Shown here piece after piece: positions 42,720 to 51,412 of a stretch of 64,000 nucleotides of DNA (positions are counted from its first letter, which is position 1; each line of letters starts with the position of its first letter). A model generated the notes under the pieces. That model was given only the letters and a program-made list of their open reading frames with translations. It was not told where the DNA came from and ran no database searches. The DNA comes from Sinosporangium album (GTDB lineage: Bacteria > Actinomycetota > Actinomycetes > Streptosporangiales > Streptosporangiaceae). A program made the position numbers and the translations under genes. The stretch covers positions 345,828-409,827 of the forward strand of contig NZ_FNCN01000001.1 of NCBI RefSeq assembly GCF_900100605.1, read 5' to 3'.

Positions 42720-44648
42720 TCAACAGTCGGGGAGTAGGTCGCCGCCGGCCAGGCCATTGAAAATGAGACGCCGGAGATTCTCACCTGCCTCGCCGGTGCG
42801 GCGCACTGTGTCTTCGAAACGGTCGAGCCGACGAAACGCCTCACCGTACTTCCGCTGCTCGGTGAGGGGAAGTCGGGGAATCTGCGCACGCCTGACATCC
42901 ACCCGGTGAGAGCCCGTGACCGAACCGGCCGTACGGACCGACGTCGCACGGAGGAAACCAGCGATGAAATGCGAGTCGAACACCTCCGGATTGGGCCGGA
43001 TCAGGGACAGGTGAGGGCCGAGCGCCTCCTCCTCGTCGAGGACACGGGCGATGATGTGCCGGGTGATGGCAGGGACGACGATGTCGCCCGGTCTCCCGAT
43101 CACCAGACCGGCCTCCCGTGTGCCCTGCCCCGTCGCCAGACGACCGAGGGTTACGTCTTTGACCGTCAGGAGCCGTAGATCGCCGCTCTCGGTCTCCATG
43201 CGCATCGGAGTGTGTTCGACCTGAAGGGACCCCGCTCGGACAAGCTCCGCGATCGTCGTCATGGTGAGCGGCCCGCCCCCCGGTGATACGTCCGGCAATG
43301 CCGCAGGCAAGGCGTCCGCTAGGGCGAAGAACTCCTCGCGGGCGCGGTCGAGGTTGCCGACCTGCACCGACGCGGCCCGCGGCAGGTGACGCACGGGAGT
43401 GAGGTCAACCTCGTCGTCGAGTAGGTCGATGATGGGCACCGTACGGCCGAAGGCCTCGTCGATCTTCTCCCCCCGCCGGAACGATCGCCATGCCCGCACT
43501 GTGTCGTCGGAGCAAATGCCCTCCGACGAGTCCACCATGAGCACATGCGAAGGCACGCCGTCGCCGACACCGGGTCGTCGCAGCAGCCACAGGTGTGGAG
43601 GGACAGCGGACTGCGGGGCCGTCCCCGCCGGCAGCGACACCACGGCCTGGAGCGTGCCGGTGCGCAAGAGCTGAGATCTGATTCTGCGCCCGGACCTGCG
43701 GTCGGCGGCGGCGGGGGGCATGAGCACGATGGCCTGTCCGCCGGACTTGACGTGCGCCAGGCAGTGCTGGACCCAGGCCAACTCAGACTCGCCGCGTGGC
43801 GGCAGGCCATATTCCCACCGGGGGTCGTTCGTCAACGCCTCATAGCCCCAGCCGCGCTCATTGAATGGCGGGGCGCAGACGGCGGCGTCGACGCGAAGGT
43901 TAGGGAAGGCATCGCGGGTCAGGGCATCGCCCGACTGGATGTCGGCGGAAATGCCACGCGCTGTCAAACGGGCGCAGGCCAGCCTCGCGGCGTCGGTGTT
44001 GCGGTCCTGCCCCTTCACCCGAATCGCACTTATCTCATGTCCGTCGTCGCGGCGGGACACGAGCGCCAGAAGAAGACCACCGAATGCGCAGGACGGGTCG
44101 AATACTTCGGTGGCTTCCGGTTCGATAAACGCCACCATGAACCGCGCAACCTCCGGGGACAGCGCTTGAACCCGCCGCGAATGGGCCTCGGTGTAGCGGG
44201 TGTAGAGGAACTCCACCGTCTCCGCCAGCCCCCGCTCTCGGGCGAGCTCGGCCGTGGCCCGGATCAGCGGAACATCGTTGTCACCGACGAGCAGGTTTGG
44301 CAGTGCTTCGGCGACCTTGTCGTCATCCTTGCGGAGCAAGGATGACAGCTTCCTGTGAGCCACGGCGGTCGCGAGGCGGCTGACAAGTGACAGCAGTTGA
44401 AGATCGTCGACCGAGTTGCGTACGTGCTGCCACAGCATCTCGTCTTGGGGGAGCTGTCGGAGTTTCCCCTGTTCGACCAGCCAGGCTTCGACCTCGGCAA
44501 GCGAGAACAGCGGACTCGCGGTCGTACCACCCACCGGCTGGGGGAAATCTCCGAATCTCCTGCGCCAGTTGCTCACCGCGGCGCGTCCCACACCGGCAAG
44601 CCTGGCGATGTCGCCGGCCGCCACCGTCGCGTTCTCCCCCGACGTCAC
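42720..44648 (-). CDS. HTH-fused N6-DNA-methylase-like protein with degenerate catalytic motif
   Basis: 642 residues from GTG 44648 (GAGGTAGGCA upstream). An N-terminal AlpA/MerR-like HTH (AAGDIARLAGVGRAAVSNWRRRFGDFPQP, about 10-38) precedes an HsdM-like methylase domain. Motif I reads FDPSCAFGGLLLAL where DPACGSGG is usual. Motif IV reads VCAPPFNERGW, with Ala where Asn or Asp of [ND]PP[FYW] would stand. The C-terminal half resembles a target-recognition or type I S domain (LRLLTVKDVTLGRLATGQG, RRAQIPRLPLTEQRKYG). It may bind DNA without methylating it. Position 88 bp after drmC on the same strand suggests cotranscription with DISARM. Confidence 0.8.
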   Translation of the reverse strand: MTSGENATVAAGDIARLAGVGRAAVSNWRRRFGDFPQPVGGTTASPLFSLAEVEAWLVEQGKLRQLPQDEMLWQHVRNSVDDLQLLSLVSRLATAVAHRKLSSLLRKDDDKVAEALPNLLVGDNDVPLIRATAELARERGLAETVEFLYTRYTEAHSRRVQALSPEVARFMVAFIEPEATEVFDPSCAFGGLLLALVSRRDDGHEISAIRVKGQDRNTDAARLACARLTARGISADIQSGDALTRDAFPNLRVDAAVCAPPFNERGWGYEALTNDPRWEYGLPPRGESELAWVQHCLAHVKSGGQAIVLMPPAAADRRSGRRIRSQLLRTGTLQAVVSLPAGTAPQSAVPPHLWLLRRPGVGDGVPSHVLMVDSSEGICSDDTVRAWRSFRRGEKIDEAFGRTVPIIDLLDDEVDLTPVRHLPRAASVQVGNLDRAREEFFALADALPAALPDVSPGGGPLTMTTIAELVRAGSLQVEHTPMRMETESGDLRLLTVKDVTLGRLATGQGTREAGLVIGRPGDIVVPAITRHIIARVLDEEEALGPHLSLIRPNPEVFDSHFIAGFLRATSVRTAGSVTGSHRVDVRRAQIPRLPLTEQRKYGEAFRRLDRFEDTVRRTGEAGENLRRLIFNGLAGGDLLPDC

Positions 44649-44736
44649 TGCCTACCTCCTCGAATTCGTCAGCCCGCGGCCCGGCACCGGGCCGATCCGC
44701 TTCACCTGCTCCCAATCGTGAGTCGTTTCCTCAAGC

Positions 44737-45492
44737 TCATAATCGAGCCAGAATGCCCTTGAACCTAAGTTCGGCCAGGTGCTCCGCCACTCGCCTTGGC
44801 GCGGCGCCTCCACGGATGCGCACTCCTGCCTCCACGTTCTTTCCAATGCCCGATTGGGTCAGATTGGCACTCGAGACCAGCATGTCGCGCCGGTCGGCCA
44901 CTGCGAGCTTGGCATGCATCTTCGCACCCGCCTCGGTCCGCTGCGCCGTCGGCCAGTGCCAGAGTTCGACTCCGGGTACCGAACGGAAGGCGGCAGCGGG
45001 TTCGTGGTCGGTGAGAGCACCGCCCGCGCCCCGCAGTGTCTCCACTACAGCCACTACTCCGACTCCGCGTTCAATGGCGGCGGCCAGTGCCTCCAGCACC
45101 GGAGCATAGGGCTTTGCCGAGTAGGTCATCAGCAGCAGTTCCCGCCGAGCCTCACCCACCAGTTCGACGAGGACCTGCGCCGTAGAGCGCAGCGGCACCG
45201 CGTGCGTGTGCGGGCCGCTCCACACCGATTCCACGGTCACCTCGGCCGCCTGACGTACCATCCCGGCGGCGACGCCGCGTAGGTAGGCCGCGGCTTCGGC
45301 GTCGGACACACCACCCGCCTCCTTCGCGGCGAGCACGGCACGGGCGGCGGGGGCGAAGTCCACGGTGGGGAGTGCGAGGGCCAGAGCCTCGGCAGGCCAC
45401 CCTTCGGCGATACGCGCCGCCAGCACCCGCAGGTGAGCGGGTGGGAGTGCGCGTGCCGCGCTCTCCACCGCCCGCTCGAACCCAGGGTTCAC
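44737..45492 (-). CDS. drmC: DISARM DrmC, phospholipase D-like protein
   Basis: 251 residues from GTG 45492, overlapping the drmB stop (GTGA). The HKD motif MHAKLAVADRRDMLVSSANLT is near residue 190; a single HKD is seen, so a dimer would be needed for a full active site. The helical N-terminal third (ALPPAHLRVLAARIAEG) and the pattern VESVWSGPHTHAVPLRSTAQVLVELV match DrmC. In DISARM this protein is the PLD component; it was reported as dispensable in the tested class 2 system. It is the last of the five canonical genes here. Confidence 0.9.
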   Translation of the reverse strand: MNPGFERAVESAARALPPAHLRVLAARIAEGWPAEALALALPTVDFAPAARAVLAAKEAGGVSDAEAAAYLRGVAAGMVRQAAEVTVESVWSGPHTHAVPLRSTAQVLVELVGEARRELLLMTYSAKPYAPVLEALAAAIERGVGVVAVVETLRGAGGALTDHEPAAAFRSVPGVELWHWPTAQRTEAGAKMHAKLAVADRRDMLVSSANLTQSGIGKNVEAGVRIRGGAAPRRVAEHLAELRFKGILARL

Positions 45493-47411
45493 GAGACCAC
45501 CGGCGCCTCGGGGAAGAGGGCGAGTCCGCTGCCGTCGACCGGGACAACGAACCTGCGATCAAGGAACCTGTTGCCGCGTTCACAGGTCGTCTCGGAGACG
45601 AACAGGCATACATGGCATGCCGCCCCGTGCAGGAAGTCGTCAACGCGATCGGGAATCCGTTCAGAGCACAACGGGTCGGAGGAGCAGGTTCGAGCCTCGA
45701 TGAGCGCGCGCCGCGTCAGCCGTATCAGGGACTGCTCTTCAGCGAGAGTGACCAGCCCGCCAAGGGTGCCTTCGGCATCGGGCACGGCGGTGTAGATGAA
45801 GATGCCACCGCGCGGGTCGGTCTCGTCCCCCGCGTAGATGCGTTCGGCGAGGCTCGCCGAGTTGTAGCCGCATTCCAAAGCAATGGTGCGGATCAACAGG
45901 TGGGAGAGCGTGTGCAGGGCATAGTAACGGTAGCCGGGCCAGTGCTTCATGGGGTCGAAGTCCGTTTTGATCCGGTCGGAGAAGCGGTTCTCGCGGAAAC
46001 GGCCGTAGGCCTCGCGATGCCGGTTCATCGCTGCGCTGCCACGCACCCGCCGTTCCCACTCGGCGAGCAGCTCCTCCCTGACCCTGATGAAAACGCCCTC
46101 TCCCCGAACTTCGCTCGCGGGCAGCCACTCAGGGCGTCCTCCGGCCAACTGAACCGAGGTGACAAGGTCCGGCTCCTCGGGGTCGGGGGCGTCGAGACGC
46201 GTGAAACCGATGAGCGCGCGCACCTCCCGGATGCGTTCGGCCTGCACGACGTCCTGGTAGAAACCTGCCAGTGCCGTCGGAACTCCAGGCCGGTAGAGGG
46301 AGAAATCATCGGTCTGCGTCACGTCGGACCCGGTGAACGCCTTCCACTCGGGAGTGCGCAGATCGGGATACCCCTCCTCGTCTTCCTCCGGCGCCTCAAG
46401 CGACGCTCGGTGACGTTCGACGGCGGCCCAGATCTCTTCGTCGGTCCAGCGGGCCAGCTCGCTGAACCCGTTGACCACTGTCCTCGCCCAGGGGTACATC
46501 TCCAACTTCAAAGGGCCGATGGCCTGCCAGTGCTTGCGCACCTTGTCGGCCAACGCGTCGTCGGCGTCCGTTGGTACGGAGAGCAGAGATAAGGTCTGCG
46601 CGAACCACTGGTTGGATGCACCGAGCACCAGCAGCTTGGGCGGAGAGCCGGCCTTGCATGGGCGTGGGAACTGATTGTGCAGATGAGGGTGGCGACCCCG
46701 GCAGGCCGGAAGGTTCTCCGCGCCGCGTCTTCCCATGGCCTCGCTCATGTTTCGCGGCTCGGAGTTGCAGGATTGACAGCGGAGCTGGACGTTGACCCCG
46801 ATGTTGCCTCCCCTGTCCTGCATCTCCAACGTCGGGTAAGAGGCTGCGGGACAGGCGCCGCCGCGGTGCACGAAGTGGGCATAGGGAAACTCGTCGAGAT
46901 GCCCCGCCACACACGCGAGAAGGAAACGGGCGGGAACCGCGATCGCCTTTCGGCCTTGGGCACGCGAACAACTCTTATGGAAAAAACGAGCTTCGTGTGG
47001 TTTGCGTCGTTTGGAGTTCTCGAAGCTGAAGATGGTCGCCGATGCGATGGGGGCGAGGATGTCACATGCGATGCAGCGCATCCAGGCCGGGAACGGCACC
47101 ACCGGCACACCTGTCCTCGCCGCCTGGTCAGACGGGTCGTCATCGGATTCCACCAGCCAGGGCGCGGCGCGCAGCTCCCCTACCTGCTGTCCGCGCAGCG
47201 CGCGCGCTGCACGCAGCAACCTTGGCTCGACGACGCGGAACCCGGCGTTCTCCTCGGAACCGCTGGGGTAGTCGTAGCGCCAGTCGTCAAGCCCGCGCAT
47301 GAGAACAGTGAAGTACGGCAGATCGATCAGTGCACCGACTCCACCCGTGAACATCAGGTGGCTGGGCCGTATGCTACCGACCTTGCGGTGATATGGAGCC
47401 GTGGTCGTCAT
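45489..47411 (-). CDS. drmB: DISARM DrmB, DUF1998 protein
   Basis: 640 residues. The N-terminus (GSIRPSHLMFTGGVGALIDLP) and C-terminal DUF1998 core (HTLSHLLIRTIALECGYNSASLAERIY, GGIFIYTAVPDAEGTLGGLV) match DrmB. A Cys cluster (CSSDPLC ... HGAACHVCLFVSETTCERGN, about 590-625) closes the protein, with further CxxC pairs upstream (CIACD, CQSC), suggesting zinc binding. DrmB forms a complex with DrmA that binds DNA with 5' overhangs in the studied DISARM. Start and stop overlap the neighbouring genes by 4 bp. Confidence 0.93.
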   Translation of the reverse strand: MTTTAPYHRKVGSIRPSHLMFTGGVGALIDLPYFTVLMRGLDDWRYDYPSGSEENAGFRVVEPRLLRAARALRGQQVGELRAAPWLVESDDDPSDQAARTGVPVVPFPAWMRCIACDILAPIASATIFSFENSKRRKPHEARFFHKSCSRAQGRKAIAVPARFLLACVAGHLDEFPYAHFVHRGGACPAASYPTLEMQDRGGNIGVNVQLRCQSCNSEPRNMSEAMGRRGAENLPACRGRHPHLHNQFPRPCKAGSPPKLLVLGASNQWFAQTLSLLSVPTDADDALADKVRKHWQAIGPLKLEMYPWARTVVNGFSELARWTDEEIWAAVERHRASLEAPEEDEEGYPDLRTPEWKAFTGSDVTQTDDFSLYRPGVPTALAGFYQDVVQAERIREVRALIGFTRLDAPDPEEPDLVTSVQLAGGRPEWLPASEVRGEGVFIRVREELLAEWERRVRGSAAMNRHREAYGRFRENRFSDRIKTDFDPMKHWPGYRYYALHTLSHLLIRTIALECGYNSASLAERIYAGDETDPRGGIFIYTAVPDAEGTLGGLVTLAEEQSLIRLTRRALIEARTCSSDPLCSERIPDRVDDFLHGAACHVCLFVSETTCERGNRFLDRRFVVPVDGSGLALFPEAPVVS

Positions 47412-50400
47412 CGCTCGTTCCCTTCCCGCCCACCTGTCATACCCATCTCATCGCCTTCGTCGGCCCGCGAATCCTCCGACGCCGTGGCATCGAGGCGGAA
47501 GGACCAGCCCGGCGCGTCATAGAGCGGTGTGAAGATCTCCCCACCGCCTGGCAGCAGCATGTTGATCTCGCGTTCGGTCTCACGCATCGAGTTGCCGACC
47601 GTCAACTCGCCCCACGATGCGCTCCCCGGAAGCTTCAGCAGGCCGGTTCGCTCTCGCCCGCGCTTGCGCTGCTCCTGATACCCAAGGGCGAACTGCCCCG
47701 ACCTCTCACGCCGCCACGCGTCGCAGACCACGGCGATGCGTTCGGCGAGGTACTCACGGGCCCTCTCCCCCGCGATGTATCCCGCGCGGTCGAGCCAGCG
47801 GGCCACCACGCGCCGCACGTCATCCCCGTCGAGATCCACATCGTGGGCGTCCTCGTTACGCGAATGATCTCCGGCGGTGTTCCTGACCGCGGCGACGAAA
47901 GCGGCTGTCGTGCCGCGGTCCAGGGCCCGACGGGTGTACGGCGTGACCGACAGCGCCTCGACCTGCCGGTAGAAGGTCGCGTGGTAGTGCTCGAAGTCCT
48001 CGTAGTGCGCGAGATCGCGAGGCCGAGTCCAACTGTAGAGAGTGATCACCAACCCGGGCCGTAGCGGGTCGCGCCCGACGCGGGAAGACGCCTGGATGTA
48101 CTCCGCGGTGTTCTTCGGCTGACCCGTGACGACCATCAACCCGAACCGCGACACGTCCACGCCGACCTGAAGCATCGAGGTGGCCAGCGCGAAGTCGATC
48201 GGCTGCCGCCCCGCCGTGGACCGCTCGTGCTCCCGCGCGGCCAAGGGGTGCAGGGCCGACTCGCCCCGCCTGCCGTGCGAGTCCTTCCTACCCCGGAGCG
48301 CGGGCTGAGTCTCGCGCTTGTGCGCCATGATCTCGCGGCGGCGGGCCGAGGTGTCGAGGTCGGGGTCGAAGCCGAGTTCCAGCCTTTTCAATACCTCGCT
48401 GATGTCTCCGGAGGAGATGCGCGCCGTGAGTTCCTGGATGTTCAGTACGGCGTTCCGGGCGACAAGCCGGTTCGACAGACCTTTGAGGGAGCCGTGGCGG
48501 CGCACGCGGATCGCGACGTCGTCGTCCAGGTAGCGGCGCATGCCCGCGAGTTCCCTGGTGGCGTTGAAGTAGCCGACCGTGGTCATGTATGGGTCGGCGG
48601 CTCTGCCGTATCTGTCGAACATCGTCTGGCCGGCCAGCAGCAGGATCTCGGCGAGGCGGATCTCGGCGGCCTTGAGGCGGGTGCCGTGCGCGCACAGGCC
48701 GAGATAGCGACGGCCCGGGTTCGCCTCGGTGACGGGCACGCGGCGGGAGAAGAACGTGTCCTTCACATCGATCACCTGCGGCGGGAACACCGCATGGCCC
48801 TGCCCGAACACGCCGAGGATCTGCTCTTGGGCGCGTTTCGTGGTGGCTGTTGAGGCGACGATCTTCGGACCTGTCTCCCGCCCCTCGAACGTCCATGTGC
48901 TCAACTCGTCGACGGCGGCTTCGAACAGGCCGACGACGGTGCCGAGCGCGCCCGAGATCAGGTGCAGCTCGTCCTGGATGACGAGGTCCGGCGGGCGGAG
49001 CCGTACGACACCGGTGCTCGTCACCGCGGGCAGGTTCCCTTTGGAGTTGTGGCGGTTGCCGCACTTGGTCTTGTCATCGAGGTCGTCGTGCCGGTAGCCG
49101 TGGCGAGGGCAGTACTGCCCCACCCGCCCGAACAGGTGCCCCGCGTAGCCGCGCCACGGGAGCTGGGCCAGCTTGTCAACGGTCGCGATCACCAGGCTGG
49201 GTGTCAACCGGTAGATCTCTTCATCGACGGTCAGGATGGGGAGCCCCTCGCCGGGCGACATCCGCTGGGAGAACGGGCAGGCACGCTGTCCCTCCCCATT
49301 GGGGCAGTAGAGCAGCACCCTGCGCCGGTCGTCGTCGGGGTAGAGGTCCTGGTGCCCGCGCAGGCGCGTGCCGCACCAAGGGCAGGTGAGCGTCTGCAGC
49401 ACGTTCACCCGGTCGCCCCGTCCGGCGGTCCTGGCATCGGCTATCTGCCGCTGCGCATCGGGGAACCAGTTCGGTGACACCGCGCTCCCCACCCACAGCC
49501 CGATCCGGAACGGCTCTCGCCCCCACTGCCCAGGGTCCTCACGACGCAGGATCTCCGCCGCGCACACCAGCGACGCGGCCCGCTGAAACTGCTGCGCCGT
49601 GAGCAGCCGCAGCGTGTAACGCATCAGTACGGCGACGCCGTCCAATCCGCTGCGTTTGTCCGTGCCTGCCCCCAGCTCGCCTTGGATGCGGCGGATCGCA
49701 AAGGTGTAGGCGGTCAGGCCGAGATACGCCTCGGTCTTGCCGCCTCCCGTGGGGAAGAACAGAAGGTCAACAACCGCCGTCGAGGCGGACTCGGCGCCGC
49801 GCGACCGCTCCGGGTGAGTCGGGTCGGTCAAGGACGGCAGGTTGAGCAGCATGAACGCGAGCTGGAACGGCCGCCACTTCGCCGCGTCAGTCCCACGGGA
49901 GGCCACCTGTGCTTCTGCCTCGCCGAAACCCAGCCCTTGCTCCTCACGCAGCCCGGCGATCAGCGTGTGGCGGCGCTGCAGCGCCATCGCCCTGTTCGCA
50001 AACCGGAACGCCCGAAGCGCCTCCCCATGCCTTGCCCGCCCCGGATCGGTGAGCAGCACGATGCCGGCACGAATACGCGTGGCAGCCTGTCGGGCACGGT
50101 GCACGGCGGCCGTCGCGGCGTCCCTCAACCCCTCGGGCAGCCCAGCGATCAACGCCGCCTGCTCGTCCAGCCACAGCGCGTAACCGTCGGCCAGCGGCGA
50201 CAGCCCAGCCGCCAGTTCCGCCACGTCGACGTGTGCGAGACGGTCCATCGACAGCTCCACTCCGGCCAGCCGCAAGTCGCCGTCGGGAGCGATCGTCGTG
50301 GGAACGTCGAACGCCGGGATCCACGTCGTACACAGCTCGTGCGCACGTCTTTCCCCCGCCCGGACCTCCGCGTGCACCGCCACATTGCGCCCCGTCGCGT

Positions 50401-51412
50401 GCCGCAGCTCGTCGCGGTAAAGCAGCCTCAGGTGGGCGTCCTCGCCATCGAGCGACGTGCCCGGCGCGTCATCCGTCGGGTCGCCGATCGGCAGGAAAAC
50501 CGGTGCTGCCCCGTCCAATGCCGTCACCCGCAACTCCGACTGGAACAGCCAGCTCGTGTCTTTCCTGCTCTCCGGCTCCTCCTGGCCGTTGACGAGAGCC
50601 AACTCCACCACCCGGCGCGCATTCGGCAGATCGCGCACCGCCACCGAGAGGTACACGCCCGGGTCCTCCGCCCGGTGCATCGTCAACGGAATCCGATCCC
50701 TGCGCCCCTCGTCCAGCCGGACTTCCAGACGATGCGCCACCGGCGTCCGCACCCAAACGTTGACTTTCCTGCCGTCCTCGTCCTCCACCTCGGAGATGCC
50801 GTAGCGGCCCCACGACGCCGTCACCGCCAGCAGGTCCACATCCGCCGGCACCGTGCACGACAACCCCATCGACGACGCCCAGATACGGCCCAGGATCTGC
50901 GGCGTCAGCACGTCGTTCAACTCACCACTGGACCCGTCGCCGCCCACCGCCACGTCGACGTCCGGCTGCTCGTCGGCCGACTCCAGCACCGACCTCACGA
51001 GCCGCTTCGGACCCAGCATCCCCACCAGGTAGCGGTCGCGAGGCCCCCGCGACCGCTTCGGCAGTTCCTCGTACTCCCCGTGCCACGGCCCCAACAGGTC
51101 TTTGCGGACCAGCTTCTCGAACTCGCCCCTGACCTGGAAGGACGTGGCCTCCTCAAACACCTTCGGCACGTCCAGCGGGGACACCGGCTCCTCACGATCC
51201 GACGGCACGGCTAACCCCTCCCCGCCGTCGTCGCCACCATCGCCGCCGAACAGATCGTCCTGAACGGCACCCGCCTCGAACAAGCCCTCCTGGCGATCGA
51301 ACACCCCGGGGACACCTTCTCTCCAGATCGCGCCGACATCCAACTCCCCCGAGCGGTTCCATGCTGTTAAAGCAACTCTGTTAGAGCAACGTCTCCTGTA
51401 CGGCGTCGCCAC
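47408..51412 (-). CDS. drmA: DISARM DrmA, helicase
   Basis: 1334 residues if GTG 51412 is used, which overlaps drmMI by 32 bp; a downstream TTG around 51340 is possible, because the first 25 residues look non-conserved. The helicase motifs are clear: FFPTGGGKTEAYLG (Walker A, about 552), VIQDELHLISG (DExH, about 815), ASTATTKRAQEQILG, and ATSMLQVGVDVSRF with QASSRVGRD (motifs V and VI, about 1085-1110). This order fits DrmA, the core DISARM helicase found in both classes. The CPWCGTRL zinc-like pair lies between the lobes. Confidence 0.93.
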   Translation of the reverse strand: MATPYRRRCSNRVALTAWNRSGELDVGAIWREGVPGVFDRQEGLFEAGAVQDDLFGGDGGDDGGEGLAVPSDREEPVSPLDVPKVFEEATSFQVRGEFEKLVRKDLLGPWHGEYEELPKRSRGPRDRYLVGMLGPKRLVRSVLESADEQPDVDVAVGGDGSSGELNDVLTPQILGRIWASSMGLSCTVPADVDLLAVTASWGRYGISEVEDEDGRKVNVWVRTPVAHRLEVRLDEGRRDRIPLTMHRAEDPGVYLSVAVRDLPNARRVVELALVNGQEEPESRKDTSWLFQSELRVTALDGAAPVFLPIGDPTDDAPGTSLDGEDAHLRLLYRDELRHATGRNVAVHAEVRAGERRAHELCTTWIPAFDVPTTIAPDGDLRLAGVELSMDRLAHVDVAELAAGLSPLADGYALWLDEQAALIAGLPEGLRDAATAAVHRARQAATRIRAGIVLLTDPGRARHGEALRAFRFANRAMALQRRHTLIAGLREEQGLGFGEAEAQVASRGTDAAKWRPFQLAFMLLNLPSLTDPTHPERSRGAESASTAVVDLLFFPTGGGKTEAYLGLTAYTFAIRRIQGELGAGTDKRSGLDGVAVLMRYTLRLLTAQQFQRAASLVCAAEILRREDPGQWGREPFRIGLWVGSAVSPNWFPDAQRQIADARTAGRGDRVNVLQTLTCPWCGTRLRGHQDLYPDDDRRRVLLYCPNGEGQRACPFSQRMSPGEGLPILTVDEEIYRLTPSLVIATVDKLAQLPWRGYAGHLFGRVGQYCPRHGYRHDDLDDKTKCGNRHNSKGNLPAVTSTGVVRLRPPDLVIQDELHLISGALGTVVGLFEAAVDELSTWTFEGRETGPKIVASTATTKRAQEQILGVFGQGHAVFPPQVIDVKDTFFSRRVPVTEANPGRRYLGLCAHGTRLKAAEIRLAEILLLAGQTMFDRYGRAADPYMTTVGYFNATRELAGMRRYLDDDVAIRVRRHGSLKGLSNRLVARNAVLNIQELTARISSGDISEVLKRLELGFDPDLDTSARRREIMAHKRETQPALRGRKDSHGRRGESALHPLAAREHERSTAGRQPIDFALATSMLQVGVDVSRFGLMVVTGQPKNTAEYIQASSRVGRDPLRPGLVITLYSWTRPRDLAHYEDFEHYHATFYRQVEALSVTPYTRRALDRGTTAAFVAAVRNTAGDHSRNEDAHDVDLDGDDVRRVVARWLDRAGYIAGERAREYLAERIAVVCDAWRRERSGQFALGYQEQRKRGRERTGLLKLPGSASWGELTVGNSMRETEREINMLLPGGGEIFTPLYDAPGWSFRLDATASEDSRADEGDEMGMTGGREGNER

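Noticed and set aside
42720..44648. Type I restriction-modification hsdM
   Set aside because: No HsdR or separate HsdS nearby, degenerate catalytic motifs, and an added N-terminal HTH.
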